A DNA stretch of 64,000 nt. Origin: Woronichinia naegeliana WA131. GTDB lineage: Bacteria > Cyanobacteriota > Cyanobacteriia > Cyanobacteriales > Microcystaceae. This document shows positions 26,422 to 34,580 of the stretch, one piece after another (position 1 is the first letter of the stretch; every line of letters begins with the position of its first letter). The DNA lies in the NCBI GenBank assembly GCA_025370055.1, contig CP073041.1, forward strand, positions 5,488,272 through 5,552,271. Direction: 5' to 3'. The notes beneath the pieces were generated by a model that did no database searches, had not been told where the DNA came from, and worked only from the letters and a program-made list of their open reading frames with translations. The position numbers and the translations under genes are program-made.

Positions 26422-28830
26422 ATGTCAGATTTAATTACGCAACTATGTCAGCTAACGGCGGAAATCCTGCAAAATAATCCTCATGCGGATTTGGCTCGGT
26501 TGGTGGGACTGGTGAAGCAGGGTATTGATGCTAATTCACGGTTAGGTGAGGCAATTCAAAGCGATCGCCAATTGATTCAAATCAATGAAGGCAATGCAAA
26601 AGGGTTTCAAACCTTGGTTACGGGTGGTATTGCTAATATTGGCGTTCACCTAAATGATGTGAATCGGGAAACGTTACAAGAGGTTTTACAGGAGGCTCTA
26701 GGAGACTTACTAAAGTCACTGCAAAAGCGGATTCCTAGCAATGTGCGACAGGGTTCCAAAAACTTTGTGGGACGAGAGGAAGAACTTGCGGAAATTCATT
26801 CAAAACTGCAAGAGAGGCAGGGCGTAATCGTCTGTGCGGTTGAAGGTATGGGCGGTGTGGGTAAGACCGAACTTGCCCTGCAATATGCGAATCGCTATCA
26901 ACAGGAATATGTGGCGCGGTATTGGTTGTCCTTGCGAGAGATGGGATTAGCTCAGGTGGTTGTGACTATGGCTAGTCCTTATCTTGACTTACCCGAACCA
27001 ATGCAATCGGCTAGCTTAGATGAACAAGCGGCATGGTGTTGGCAAAACTGGTTGCCTGAGACTGGCAAGTTATTAGTGATTCTCGATGATGTGCCGAAGG
27101 CGGAGAGCATTCCCGATGTGGCGATGCCGATCGATCCGCGTGTGCGGGTATTGGTAACGACGAGAGAACGGGAATTAAATGTGGGCTTTGAATCTGTACC
27201 TCTGGATGTGCTGTCAGAGGAGAAAGCTCTGGAACTGTTGAGAAAAATAGTTGGCGCAGCAAAGGTAGATAAAGAACTTGTCACCGTCAAGGAAATTTGC
27301 AAAACTCTGGGTTATTTGCCTTTGGGTTTAGAGTTAATCGGTGAATATCTGAGCAAAAATCGTTTTCTGACTTTTGCCAAGTTACAAGAAAGGTTAAACC
27401 TTGCCGATGAATCAATTGCACGGGAACGCAAGTATCGGTTTTATGCCCATCGTGGTGTGGAAGCAGCAATTCAACTGAGTTGGGATGACATTAGTGCTGA
27501 CTCTCAGAGAGTGGCGACGTTGTTAGGGTTATTTGCGCCTACAGAGATTTTGTGGGAGTTGGTGGCAGCAATTGGATTAAGTGCCGAAATTACGGAAGTA
27601 GAACTCAATGAGGCAAGAAGACAGTTAGATAGTTTGCATTTGATTCAACCAGTTGATGAAGAATGCAACTTTTACAAGATTCATACCCTAGTGCGCGAGT
27701 TCTTCCGTGCCAAGCTATTAAAAGCTGAAGAAAATCATCAGTTTCGGCAAGCATTCGTAACCAGTTTGCTTTCTGTTGCTAAAGAAATACCAGAAATGCC
27801 AATGAGAGATCTGATTGCAAAGGTAGCTCCTGCTATTCCCCATTTGGATATGCTGAGTCGCGAAATGCTTGATGATATAACCAATCCTGAAGAAGACTTA
27901 TGTTGGGCATTTGAAGGAGTTGAAGTGTTTTATTTTTGCCAAGGGCTATATTCGCTCGCAGAAGATTCACACTTGAGATGCTTAGAAACGACAAAAAATC
28001 GGCTGGGAGAGCATCATCTCCTTGTCGGTGATAGCCTCAATAACCTTGCGCTATTGTATAAATCGCAAGGACGTTACAATGAAGCAGAACCTCTCTATCA
28101 CCAAGCCATACAATTGTGGCGAAAACTTTTCGGAGAAAGCCATCCAAATATTGCTATAGGTATCAATAACTTAGCAGAACTATACCGTTTTCAGGGGAAA
28201 TATGAAGAAGCAGAATTGCATCATCGTGAAGCTCTACGATTGCGGAAAGAACTCTTTGGTGAGTATCATTCTGATGTTGCTCAAAGCCTCAACAACTTAG
28301 CGATAATATACCACAAACAAGGGCGGTATTCAGAAGCAGAACCTTTGCATTACCAGTCACTGCAATTATGGCGAGAGATTCATGGAGAACGTCACCCCAT
28401 TATCGCTACTAGTCTAAATAATCTAGCAGAATTGTATCGTTTATTAGGGAGATATGAGGAAGCAGAACCACTCTTTCTTAATGCCCTCTTATTAAGTCAA
28501 GAGCTTCTCGGAGAGAGTCATCCTGATGTCGCTCAAAGCCTAAACAACCTGGCGATACTGTATAGGTCACAAGGACGGTATAAAGAAGCTGAACCGCTCA
28601 GTCAAAAGGCTTTACTAATGCAAGAAAAACTTCTTGGAGAGAGTCATCCTGATGTTACTCAAAGCCTCAACAATCTCGCAGAAATTTACAAATTACAAGG
28701 GGATTACAGCAAAGCTGAACCTCTCTATGTAAGAGCATTAGACATTCTGGAAGTTTCGCTAGGTAAGGAGCATCCAAATACAAAAACTGTTCGCAATAAT
28801 CTCCAATCTCTACGCGATCTACAAAACTAA
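26422..28830 (+). CDS. NB-ARC/TPR NLR-like sensor protein
   Basis: 802 residues. Residues 1-50 helical; 55-78 the short motif GNAKGFQTLVTGGIANIG shared with the preceding gene product; then NB-ARC with FVGREEELAEIHSKL, Walker A GMGGVGKTELA (about 143-153), Walker B LLVILDDVPKAE, sensor RVLVTTRERE and GLPL-like LGYLPLGLELIGE. A winged-helix-like middle is followed from about 500 by six TPRs of ~42 residues (HPDVAQSLNNLAILYRSQGR type). It is a STAND ATPase expected to oligomerise when the TPRs bind a trigger and to template the effector through the motif. Starts 29 bp after the effector gene. Confidence 0.8.
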   Translation: MSDLITQLCQLTAEILQNNPHADLARLVGLVKQGIDANSRLGEAIQSDRQLIQINEGNAKGFQTLVTGGIANIGVHLNDVNRETLQEVLQEALGDLLKSLQKRIPSNVRQGSKNFVGREEELAEIHSKLQERQGVIVCAVEGMGGVGKTELALQYANRYQQEYVARYWLSLREMGLAQVVVTMASPYLDLPEPMQSASLDEQAAWCWQNWLPETGKLLVILDDVPKAESIPDVAMPIDPRVRVLVTTRERELNVGFESVPLDVLSEEKALELLRKIVGAAKVDKELVTVKEICKTLGYLPLGLELIGEYLSKNRFLTFAKLQERLNLADESIARERKYRFYAHRGVEAAIQLSWDDISADSQRVATLLGLFAPTEILWELVAAIGLSAEITEVELNEARRQLDSLHLIQPVDEECNFYKIHTLVREFFRAKLLKAEENHQFRQAFVTSLLSVAKEIPEMPMRDLIAKVAPAIPHLDMLSREMLDDITNPEEDLCWAFEGVEVFYFCQGLYSLAEDSHLRCLETTKNRLGEHHLLVGDSLNNLALLYKSQGRYNEAEPLYHQAIQLWRKLFGESHPNIAIGINNLAELYRFQGKYEEAELHHREALRLRKELFGEYHSDVAQSLNNLAIIYHKQGRYSEAEPLHYQSLQLWREIHGERHPIIATSLNNLAELYRLLGRYEEAEPLFLNALLLSQELLGESHPDVAQSLNNLAILYRSQGRYKEAEPLSQKALLMQEKLLGESHPDVTQSLNNLAEIYKLQGDYSKAEPLYVRALDILEVSLGKEHPNTKTVRNNLQSLRDLQN

Positions 28831-29324
28831 TGAATATGACTCCTAAAAGTATTGTGACTATTTATGATAAACAAGGGCGTGATTACCAAATTGAAGTTAA
28901 TGAGCAAGAATCCATTCTTTCGCTTAAAGTTTATCGTTCGCTGCATGGACTGAGGAATATGGTCGGTCATATCAAGTGCATTTTTAAGTCTCATAATGAA
29001 ATGCTTCTAGCAGATATTCACTTTGAAGACAACATAGCCCGTAACCCACTAGGACGCATTTATGCATTTTTTCACCAAGAACCGAAAAGCTACCGCAAAC
29101 TGGGACTAGGAACTGCCACACTAAAATTTCTTATCAAATATGTTAAGGAGAAAGGAATCAAAAAGCTTCATGGGTCAATAACTCAACGCGATCTTAATGC
29201 TAAACCGAACCTAATCAAATGGTATCAAAACAATGGTTTTACAGTAGAAACTCTAACGGTTCAAGAAATAGAAAATAGTGTAGCCAGAATCTGTCTTTAC
29301 CCTCAAAATCAAGGAAAAAGTTAA
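28830..29324 (+). CDS. GNAT-like acetyltransferase
   Basis: 164 residues. The acetyl-CoA loop is YRKLGLGTATLKFLIKYVKE (R/Q-x-x-G-x-G/A pattern) followed by NLIKWYQNNGF, the usual last strand/helix of GNAT enzymes. The start codon shares one base with the NLR stop (TAATG), so translation is coupled to the NLR and the three genes 25955-29324 look like one operon. Substrate unknown; N-terminal 60 residues have no recognised domain. Confidence 0.65.
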   Translation: MNMTPKSIVTIYDKQGRDYQIEVNEQESILSLKVYRSLHGLRNMVGHIKCIFKSHNEMLLADIHFEDNIARNPLGRIYAFFHQEPKSYRKLGLGTATLKFLIKYVKEKGIKKLHGSITQRDLNAKPNLIKWYQNNGFTVETLTVQEIENSVARICLYPQNQGKS

Positions 29325-29337
29325 AAGGAAAAAGGAA

Positions 29338-29751
29338 ATGGCAAAAGATTTATTTCATGATGCAGTCAGAAATGCCCTAATCAAAGATGGTTGGCAGATT
29401 ACTGAAGATCCATTATTTTTGAAAATAGGAGGAGTTGAACTTTATATCGATCTTGGAGCCGAAAAATTAATTGCTGCCGAACGAAACAACGAAAAAATCG
29501 CCGTAGAGATCAAAAGTTTTATCAATCCTTCATCGCTAACGGACTTTCATCTAGTGATCGGACAATTTCTTAACTATCGAGTAGCATTAAAAGCAAGAGA
29601 TCCAGAACGCAAACTATTTTTAGCAGTTCCAAATACTGCCTACGCAAGCTTTTTTCAAAAAGAGTTTGCCTATATGGTTATTGCTGAATATCAATTGGAA
29701 ATCTTTGTTTACGATATTGAAAACGAGGTAATTATCACATGGAAGATCTAG
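29338..29751 (+). CDS. xisH: XisH-like protein, pair 1
   Basis: 137 residues: MAKDLFHDAVRNALIKDGWQ, LYIDLGAEKLIAAERNNEKI and AVEIKSFINPSSL. XisH was named in Anabaena as a factor controlling fdxN-element excision, but many cyanobacteria without that element have several copies. The Asp of YIDLGAEK and Glu-x-Lys of VEIKSF fit a PD-(D/E)XK nuclease core. It overlaps xisI by 13 bp. No XisF recombinase is seen in this window. Confidence 0.85.
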   Translation: MAKDLFHDAVRNALIKDGWQITEDPLFLKIGGVELYIDLGAEKLIAAERNNEKIAVEIKSFINPSSLTDFHLVIGQFLNYRVALKARDPERKLFLAVPNTAYASFFQKEFAYMVIAEYQLEIFVYDIENEVIITWKI

Positions 29752-30083
29752 AAAAAATCGCCAAGTATCGCACCATTATCAAAGATATTTTGGGACACTA
29801 TGCCTCCTACAAACCCTCTCATGGCGAGATCGAGATGCAGTTTCTATCGGATACAGAACACGATCACTATCAAGTATTAGGTGTGGGATGGGATCAAAAA
29901 ACACGAGTTTACGGTTGTTCCATGCACTTAGATATTAAAAATGGCAAAATTTGGATTCAAATCAACAATACCGAACTCGATATCGGTCAAGCCCTCGTCG
30001 AAAAAGGTGTCCCAAAAGAAGATATCGTCATCGGTTTTCAGCCCGTTTATATCCGCCAAGTATCAGGCTATGCGATCGCCTAA
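29739..30083 (+). CDS. xisI: XisI-like protein, pair 1
   Basis: 114 residues: MEDLEKIAKYRTIIKDILGH, QVLGVGWDQKTRVYGCSMHL, IKNGKIWIQINNTELDIGQA and IVIGFQPVYIRQVSGYAIA. The block YGC..H.DIK.GKIWIQ.N.TE is diagnostic for XisI. It is co-encoded with XisH, overlapping by 13 bp. Its biochemical role is unknown; the pairing suggests a cognate regulator or antitoxin-like partner for XisH. Confidence 0.87.
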   Translation: MEDLEKIAKYRTIIKDILGHYASYKPSHGEIEMQFLSDTEHDHYQVLGVGWDQKTRVYGCSMHLDIKNGKIWIQINNTELDIGQALVEKGVPKEDIVIGFQPVYIRQVSGYAIA

Positions 30084-30246
30084 CTACCAAAAAAATATCT
30101 GTAATTTTTAAAGCAGCCAAGCGATCGCGAGTGTATTTTGGTTTTGATTTAGGCGATCGCGTTGAGCAGATTGGTTCTAGAGAGGTGAACGCAACTGGTG
30201 ATACTGTTTTTAAAGTTAAGCAAACCATAGATTAGGGGAAAAAAGT

Positions 30247-30666
30247 ATGGAAGAGTTGTTAGAATTACGGACATTGCTGATTGGTGGCAATATCTCCGAT
30301 GCTTTGTTATTGGTGGAGGAGATGACTGAGATGAGCAAAGATGACAAGCTGAATAAAATTTATAGTTTTGCCAAAATCTTGCTGCTCCATTTGATCAAAC
30401 AACAGGCGGAAAATCGCACTACAAGGTCATGGGATCTGTCAATCAAAAATGCGGTACGAGAAATTCAGCGAACCAATCAACGACGCAAGGTTAAAGGGAA
30501 TTATTGTGAACCTTCAGAACTACGAGAGACTTTGGAAGATGCCTATGATATTGCGTTAGATGCGGCGGCGGCTGAGGCTTTTGAGGGGAAATATGAGTCG
30601 TCTAAGTTGGGCGAAATGGTTGATCGTGAAGCAATTATTGACCGTGCGATCGCTCGTTTAAGTTAG
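30247..30666 (+). CDS. DUF29-like protein
   Basis: 139 residues. KILLLHLIKQQAENRTTRSW, then SIKNAVREIQRTNQR and LEDAYDIALDAAAAEA match the C-terminal two thirds of the DUF29 family, which is abundant in cyanobacteria and of unknown function. The usual N-terminal TLYEQDFYxWT block is replaced by MEELLELRTLLIGGNISDAL, so it is a divergent subfamily. AGGGGAAAAAAGT serves as ribosome binding site. It sits between two XisH/XisI pairs. Confidence 0.6.
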   Translation: MEELLELRTLLIGGNISDALLLVEEMTEMSKDDKLNKIYSFAKILLLHLIKQQAENRTTRSWDLSIKNAVREIQRTNQRRKVKGNYCEPSELRETLEDAYDIALDAAAAEAFEGKYESSKLGEMVDREAIIDRAIARLS

Positions 30667-30696
30667 AATTAGTTACAGTCAATCTTAATTCCCTTT

Positions 30697-31131
30697 ATGG
30701 CTGCCAAAGATATTGTCCATGATATTGTTCGAGAGGCTTTAGAAAAAGAAGGATGGTTCATTATTCGTGATCCTTTTTTTCTAAGAGTTAGTGAAAATAT
30801 TGGTATGTTTGTTGACTTGGCCGCAGATAAACTACTTCTCGCAGAAAGAGAGACGCTTAAAATAGCAGTCGAGGTAAAAAGCTTTGTTGGATTATCAAAT
30901 TTAAGCGATTTTCACTTAGCCGTTGGTCAATTTCTCAATTATCGCTTAGCATTAGAGGAGCTTGAATCTGATAGAATTTTGTATTTAGCTATTCCTGATG
31001 ATATTTATAACACATTTTTTCAAGATAGTTTTATCCAAAAAGTTATTGATGCTTACTCTATTAAATTAATAATTGTTAATCCTAAAAAAGGAGAAATTAC
31101 CTTATGGAAACCCTCACCTATCAGAAATTAA
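30697..31131 (+). CDS. xisH: XisH-like protein, pair 2
   Basis: 144 residues; same family as pair 1 but clearly diverged: MAAKDIVHDIVREALEKEGW, MFVDLAADKLLLAERETLKI, AVEVKSFVGLSNLSDFHLAV. The Asp and Glu-x-Lys of the predicted nuclease core are kept. Overlaps the xisI gene by 28 bp, more than pairs 1 and 3. Confidence 0.85.
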   Translation: MAAKDIVHDIVREALEKEGWFIIRDPFFLRVSENIGMFVDLAADKLLLAERETLKIAVEVKSFVGLSNLSDFHLAVGQFLNYRLALEELESDRILYLAIPDDIYNTFFQDSFIQKVIDAYSIKLIIVNPKKGEITLWKPSPIRN

Positions 31132-31436
31132 TTCAAAATATTCTTCAAGATTATGTGGCTCAACATCCTAAAGATGAAAATATAGAAACTCAGATAATTT
31201 GTGATACGCAAAACCATCACTATTTATTATTGTATGTGGGATGGGAAGAGGAAAAGCAGGTTTATGGTTGTCCCATTCATGTAGATATTAAGGATAATAA
31301 GTTTTGGATTCAGCGAGATTTTACCGAGGTTGGTGTCGCTAATCAGTTATTAAAGGCTGGAATTTCTAAGGAAAAGATTGTGTTAGGGTTTCGCTCTCCT
31401 TTTAATCGTCAGTTTACAGATTTTGCGGTAGTTTAG
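31104..31436 (+). CDS. xisI: XisI-like protein, pair 2
   Basis: 110 residues: YLLLYVGWEEEKQVYGCPIH, IKDNKFWIQRDFTEVGVANQ, KIVLGFRSPFNRQFTDFAVV. Keeps the YGC..H.DIK block and the C-terminal GF.....R....FAV. Downstream of the stop lies a HIP1 minisatellite rather than a terminator. Confidence 0.87.
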   Translation: METLTYQKLIQNILQDYVAQHPKDENIETQIICDTQNHHYLLLYVGWEEEKQVYGCPIHVDIKDNKFWIQRDFTEVGVANQLLKAGISKEKIVLGFRSPFNRQFTDFAVV

Positions 31437-31445
31437 TTTTGCAAT

Positions 31446-31595
31446 GGGCGATCGCGGTTTATTTTCTCAAGTTGGCAAGAGGGCGATCGCGGTTTATTTT
31501 TATAAATTAGTCAAAGGGCGATCGCAGTTTGTTTTTGTAAATTGATAAGCAGGCGATCGCGGTTTGTTTTTGTAAATTGATAAGCAGGCGATCGC
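31446..31595. repeat. HIP1-anchored 35-bp minisatellite (4 units plus)
   Basis: Units start at 31446, 31481, 31516 and 31551, each with GGGCGATCGC or AGGCGATCGC, and a fifth HIP1 at 31586. The interior is T-rich (GGTTTGTTTTTGTAAATTG). The last two units are almost identical, so expansion is recent. Period equals the unrelated 35-bp repeat at 9405. Confidence 0.85.
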
Positions 31596-31748
31596 TCTAA
31601 AAATGGTCTTGCTGTAAAATTTTCGTTGATTATATCTGACGCGAGCTCGAAAGCCCTATCGTACCGTTTCACAGGATAATCTATCAACGAATTATTTACA
31701 GGTAGAAAATGGTTAAAATAGCTTATAAGATTTCTTGAGGAAATTCTA

Positions 31749-31923
31749 ATGTCAACATCACGCTCTGTAACTTTATCATTACCGATAGATTTGTTAAACA
31801 AGGTCGAAGTCGTTATCCAAAACCAAAATGAAGAATAGTTTGGATGAGTTTGTTACTTTAGGGTACCTCGAAAAATCGAAAGATTTTATAAAAACAGAGT
31901 GGGAGTGGGCAAAGAGGCTCTAA
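31749..31923 (+). pseudogene. CopG/RHH-type antitoxin, frameshifted
   Basis: ATG at 31749 opens MSTSRSVTLSLPIDLLNKVE, a ribbon-helix-helix N-terminus, with GAGGAAATTCTA upstream. The frame stops at TAG 31836-31838 after NQNEE, but a shift of one base continues NSLDEFVTLGYLEKSKDF to a TAA at 31921-31923. So a single-base change has cut the antitoxin. A strong Shine-Dalgarno and ATG follow at 31957. Confidence 0.55.
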
Positions 31924-31956
31924 CTTAGAGAGAAGAGTCATGATAAGGAGGCGAAA

Positions 31957-32109
31957 ATGGTCAAAAGACAAGGAAGAATCAAAAAACGCCAGTCAAGGCA
32001 GTCAGCAATTCTCAGTTTTAGACACAGCAAGCCTTTTAGGGATTTAAAGAACATTTTAAAGGGGGTTTTTGGGGCAACCCTAGGTGTACTATCATGTCTA
32101 AAAGCCTGA
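31957..32109 (+). pseudogene. Start of a gene with a strong RBS, cut by MITE 2
   Basis: AAGGAGGCGAAAATGG gives a near-perfect ribosome binding site before the ATG at 31957. Only MVKRQGRIKKRQSRQ is native; from 32003 the frame reads through MITE family 2 to a stop at 32107. By position this should be the partner of the frameshifted RHH antitoxin, possibly a toxin, but the remaining 15 residues are too few to assign a family. Confidence 0.3.
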
Positions 32110-32208
32110 AGACTCGTAAAATGAACTTCTTAATCCCGTTGAATTTTACCCCATATTACGCGAACTAAAACCTGAAACCCTTGCTACAGCGCAAATTTAG
32201 AATTGCTG
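32003..32208. mobile_element. MITE family 2, copy 2 (206 bp)
   Basis: Same length and termini (CAGCAATTCTCAGTTTT ... TTTAGAATTGCTG) as copy 1 at 2909, with only scattered substitutions. Here the flanks show no 9-bp duplication, so one side has been rearranged. It ends 33 bp before the ruvC start codon, so it probably replaced or became part of the ruvC upstream region. Confidence 0.85.
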
Positions 32209-32241
32209 GCACCCCAGCAATCTTAGGAGTCCAATATTTCG

Positions 32242-32730
32242 ATGAATAGCCGTTGGTTAGGGATTGATCCTGGTTTGGCCATTATTGGCTGGGCAATATT
32301 AGAAGGCAATGAACAGAGTGAGGCTAGATTACTCGACTATGGCACGATGGAAACCGACAAAAGTTTGCCGACTCCAGCCCGACTATTGGAAATTGAACAG
32401 GATGTTAGTGCTTTAATAGCGGAGTTTAAACCCGATCAAGTGGCGATGGAAATGCCTTTTTTTAGTCGTCAGATCAAGGCGGCAGGGGGAGTTATTCAAG
32501 CGGTTGGGGTAATCAATTTAGTCATCTATCGAGAAGGCCATTGCTTGCCGATTCTGTTGCACCAATCAAGTTGGAAATGTCATTTAGGCAATGGCAGAGC
32601 CACAAAAGCCGAAGTGGCGGAAATGATCCAGCAGTTTTTCGACTTAGAAGATCTTCCTATTGACGACAGTGTAGATGCGATCGGGATTGCTCTAGCTGCC
32701 TTAAATGGTGTTCGGAATGATATTCAGTAG
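32242..32730 (+). CDS. ruvC: Holliday junction endonuclease RuvC
   Basis: 162 residues. The four catalytic acids are visible: Asp in RWLGIDPGLAIIGWA, Glu in VAMEMPFFSRQ, and two Asp in LPIDDSVDAIGIALAA. Dimeric nuclease that resolves Holliday junctions with RuvAB. In this lineage it lies next to a tRNA-Asn gene rather than ruvAB. Start at ATG 32242, just after MITE 2 copy 2. Confidence 0.93.
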   Translation: MNSRWLGIDPGLAIIGWAILEGNEQSEARLLDYGTMETDKSLPTPARLLEIEQDVSALIAEFKPDQVAMEMPFFSRQIKAAGGVIQAVGVINLVIYREGHCLPILLHQSSWKCHLGNGRATKAEVAEMIQQFFDLEDLPIDDSVDAIGIALAALNGVRNDIQ

Positions 32731-32785
32731 AAAAACACTATTAAGATCAATATCGTAAAAAGATCTAGACAGGAATTAAAGGGAA

Positions 32786-32857
32786 CTCCCCGGGTAGGAT
32801 TCGAACCTACGACCAATCGGTTAACAGCCGACCGCTCTACCACTGAGCTACCGAGGA
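32786..32857 (-). tRNA. trnN: tRNA-Asn (GTT)
   Basis: 72-nt cloverleaf on the minus strand: acceptor TCCTCGG pairs with CCGGGGA-type 3' end, D arm GCTCAGTGGTAGAGC, anticodon arm TCGGCTGTTAACCGA with anticodon GTT, and T arm GTAGGTTCGAATCCTAC. CCA is not encoded. It converges with ruvC. Confidence 0.95.
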
Positions 32858-33019
32858 ATGGTTGCAACAGTCATGCATCATAACAATAACTGAGGAAATT
32901 TTGCAAGGGGGTTGACGATATTTTTTTTCTGACCCCTAAACCGTCTGTATTGTCGAAGCTATTGTCGGCGATCGCCGTTGAGTTTTATCCTATAAGTAGA
33001 ACGCTACTCTCCTCTTACT

Positions 33020-33493
33020 ATGTTGACTCACCACCGTCTGCCGGTTTGCCTGTCGCTGATTTCCACCGATTTACCCATTCTCTCCACCATAGAGACAGCG
33101 GCCACCCTCTATCAGCAAGAGCAGGGACGTTTCCATCTTTTACTGCATCAATCGCGGGAAGTCGTTGTGGGAGTCAATCCAGGCGTTGTAATGCCCGCCC
33201 CGCCCCAATTGCTTTGGTTAGAAATTTCGGCCAATCGGGTTATTTTGACCTTACAGGGCAATAGCCAATTTTCCTATCGGCATTTTTGGGAAAAAGGAGT
33301 CTATGGTATTAGTCGCTACTGGCTCAATGATGGCAATCAACATTTAAGTGACTCATTTCGATTACGCAACTTTACTCGTGACCTTACCTTAACGGGAGAT
33401 ATCCTACCGGAATTTTTACGGGTTGAATACGAACTCTGGTCAGCCAAACTTTGTTTAGGTCATTATGTTCTCCATTTAGAGATTTATCATTGA
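33020..33493 (+). CDS. Conserved cyanobacterial hypothetical protein
   Basis: 157 residues, start MLTHHRLPVCLSLISTDLPI. No recognised motif; the sequence alternates beta-like stretches (LLWLEISANRVILTLQG, ISRYWLNDGNQHLSD) and ends EYELWSAKLCLGHYVLHLEI. No signal peptide or membrane span. Codon use is like the neighbouring housekeeping genes rather than the accessory islands, and it sits between tRNA-Asn and moaA, converging with moaA. Function unknown. Confidence 0.65.
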   Translation: MLTHHRLPVCLSLISTDLPILSTIETAATLYQQEQGRFHLLLHQSREVVVGVNPGVVMPAPPQLLWLEISANRVILTLQGNSQFSYRHFWEKGVYGISRYWLNDGNQHLSDSFRLRNFTRDLTLTGDILPEFLRVEYELWSAKLCLGHYVLHLEIYH

Positions 33494-33518
33494 TTCCCCC
33501 CCTCTCCCAGTCTCCTCC

Positions 33519-34508
33519 TCACCCCCCAATCTGAGACATGGTGCGAGAATACAGACTGGTTCCCGTACCAGACTCTCGTTCTTTAAAGTTAATTTCTGGT
33601 TTCAGGGTTAATAATTCCCTGACTTTTTCCTGTAGATATCCAACATCCTTGCCGGAGCGCAGAGCCGTTTTTAAATCTAATTGTCCTGTTTCATTGAGTA
33701 AACAGGGTCTTAACCAACCATCTGCCGATAGTCGCATTCGATTACAGCGATCGCAGAAACATTCTGACATTTGACTAATAAAACCAAGGGTTCCCTTGGC
33801 TCCTAAAATTTGAAACACATCGGCGGGGCCATTGCCTCTAATCTGAGCGTTTTCTAAGCCCCATTTTTGACGAATACGTTGACGGAGTTCTTCTGAGGGA
33901 ATCCAGGCTTGTTTCTGAAACAGAGCACTGTTACCGATGGGCATAAATTCAATAAAACGAATATGCCAATTCCTATCAATGCTTAACGCGGCTAACGCTT
34001 CAACTTCATGATCGTTTATATGGGGAATAATCACCACATTCAACTTCAAGGGATCAAAGCCAACTTGATAAGCTTTTTGAATACCTAACCAGGTTTTTTG
34101 CCAGCGATCGCCGTTTGTATTGCCAATAATCTGATTAAACGTATCGGGGTTAAGGGAATCTAGACTAATATTAATACGCCGTAATCCTGCCTGATAAAGT
34201 GGAGAGGCTAATTGATCTAGAAAAAAACCATTGGTTGTCAAAGATAAATCCTCTGTTTCTGGCCAATGGGCAATCTCCGCCACAATTTCCACAATATCAG
34301 GGCGTAATAAGGGTTCTCCTCCCGTAAGGCGAAATTTACGAAATCCGAGGGGAATAAAAACCTCTCTTAACAGGGAAAATAATTCACTTTTGGTCAATAA
34401 ATCTTGTTTTAAAATATAATCTAGTTCAGCCCCTTCAGGTAAACAATACTGACAACGAAAATTACAACGGTCAATCAGACTGATGCGGAGATAGTCAATA
34501 GTATTCAT
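33519..34508 (-). CDS. moaA: GTP 3',8-cyclase MoaA
   Basis: 329 residues, radical SAM enzyme of molybdenum cofactor synthesis. The N-terminal cluster motif is [13 protein letters not shown] (Cys15, 19, 22); [12 protein letters not shown] binds SAM; the C-terminal cluster is [20 protein letters not shown]. It ends with the conserved Gly-Gly (SQIGG), needed for activity. Other moa genes are not in the window. Confidence 0.95.
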   Translation of the reverse strand: MNTIDYLRISLIDRCNFRCQYCLPEGAELDYILKQDLLTKSELFSLLREVFIPLGFRKFRLTGGEPLLRPDIVEIVAEIAHWPETEDLSLTTNGFFLDQLASPLYQAGLRRINISLDSLNPDTFNQIIGNTNGDRWQKTWLGIQKAYQVGFDPLKLNVVIIPHINDHEVEALAALSIDRNWHIRFIEFMPIGNSALFQKQAWIPSEELRQRIRQKWGLENAQIRGNGPADVFQILGAKGTLGFISQMSECFCDRCNRMRLSADGWLRPCLLNETGQLDLKTALRSGKDVGYLQEKVRELLTLKPEINFKERESGTGTSLYSRTMSQIGG

Positions 34509-34580
34509 GGCATTAAGGGCAAATACTCTTATTTAAACTTCACAATCATCTGAAAATTTTGCTCAGAAAACCCAGGTTGA

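Noticed and set aside
29951-30235. 94-codon plus frame overlapping xisI
   Set aside because: Arg/Ser-rich shadow of xisI continuing into a HIP1-rich gap; no RBS.
29338-31436. XisH/XisI as evidence of a developmentally excised element
   Set aside because: No XisF-type recombinase, no attachment repeats and no nitrogen-fixation genes; the family is widespread without such elements.
31511-31801. 96-codon minus frame
   Set aside because: Runs antisense through the RHH antitoxin remnant and the HIP1 minisatellite; the plus-strand reading has a clear family pattern.
32003-32208. Small regulatory RNA upstream of ruvC
   Set aside because: The conserved 206 bp is explained as a MITE copy by its equal-length twin at 2909 with a target duplication.
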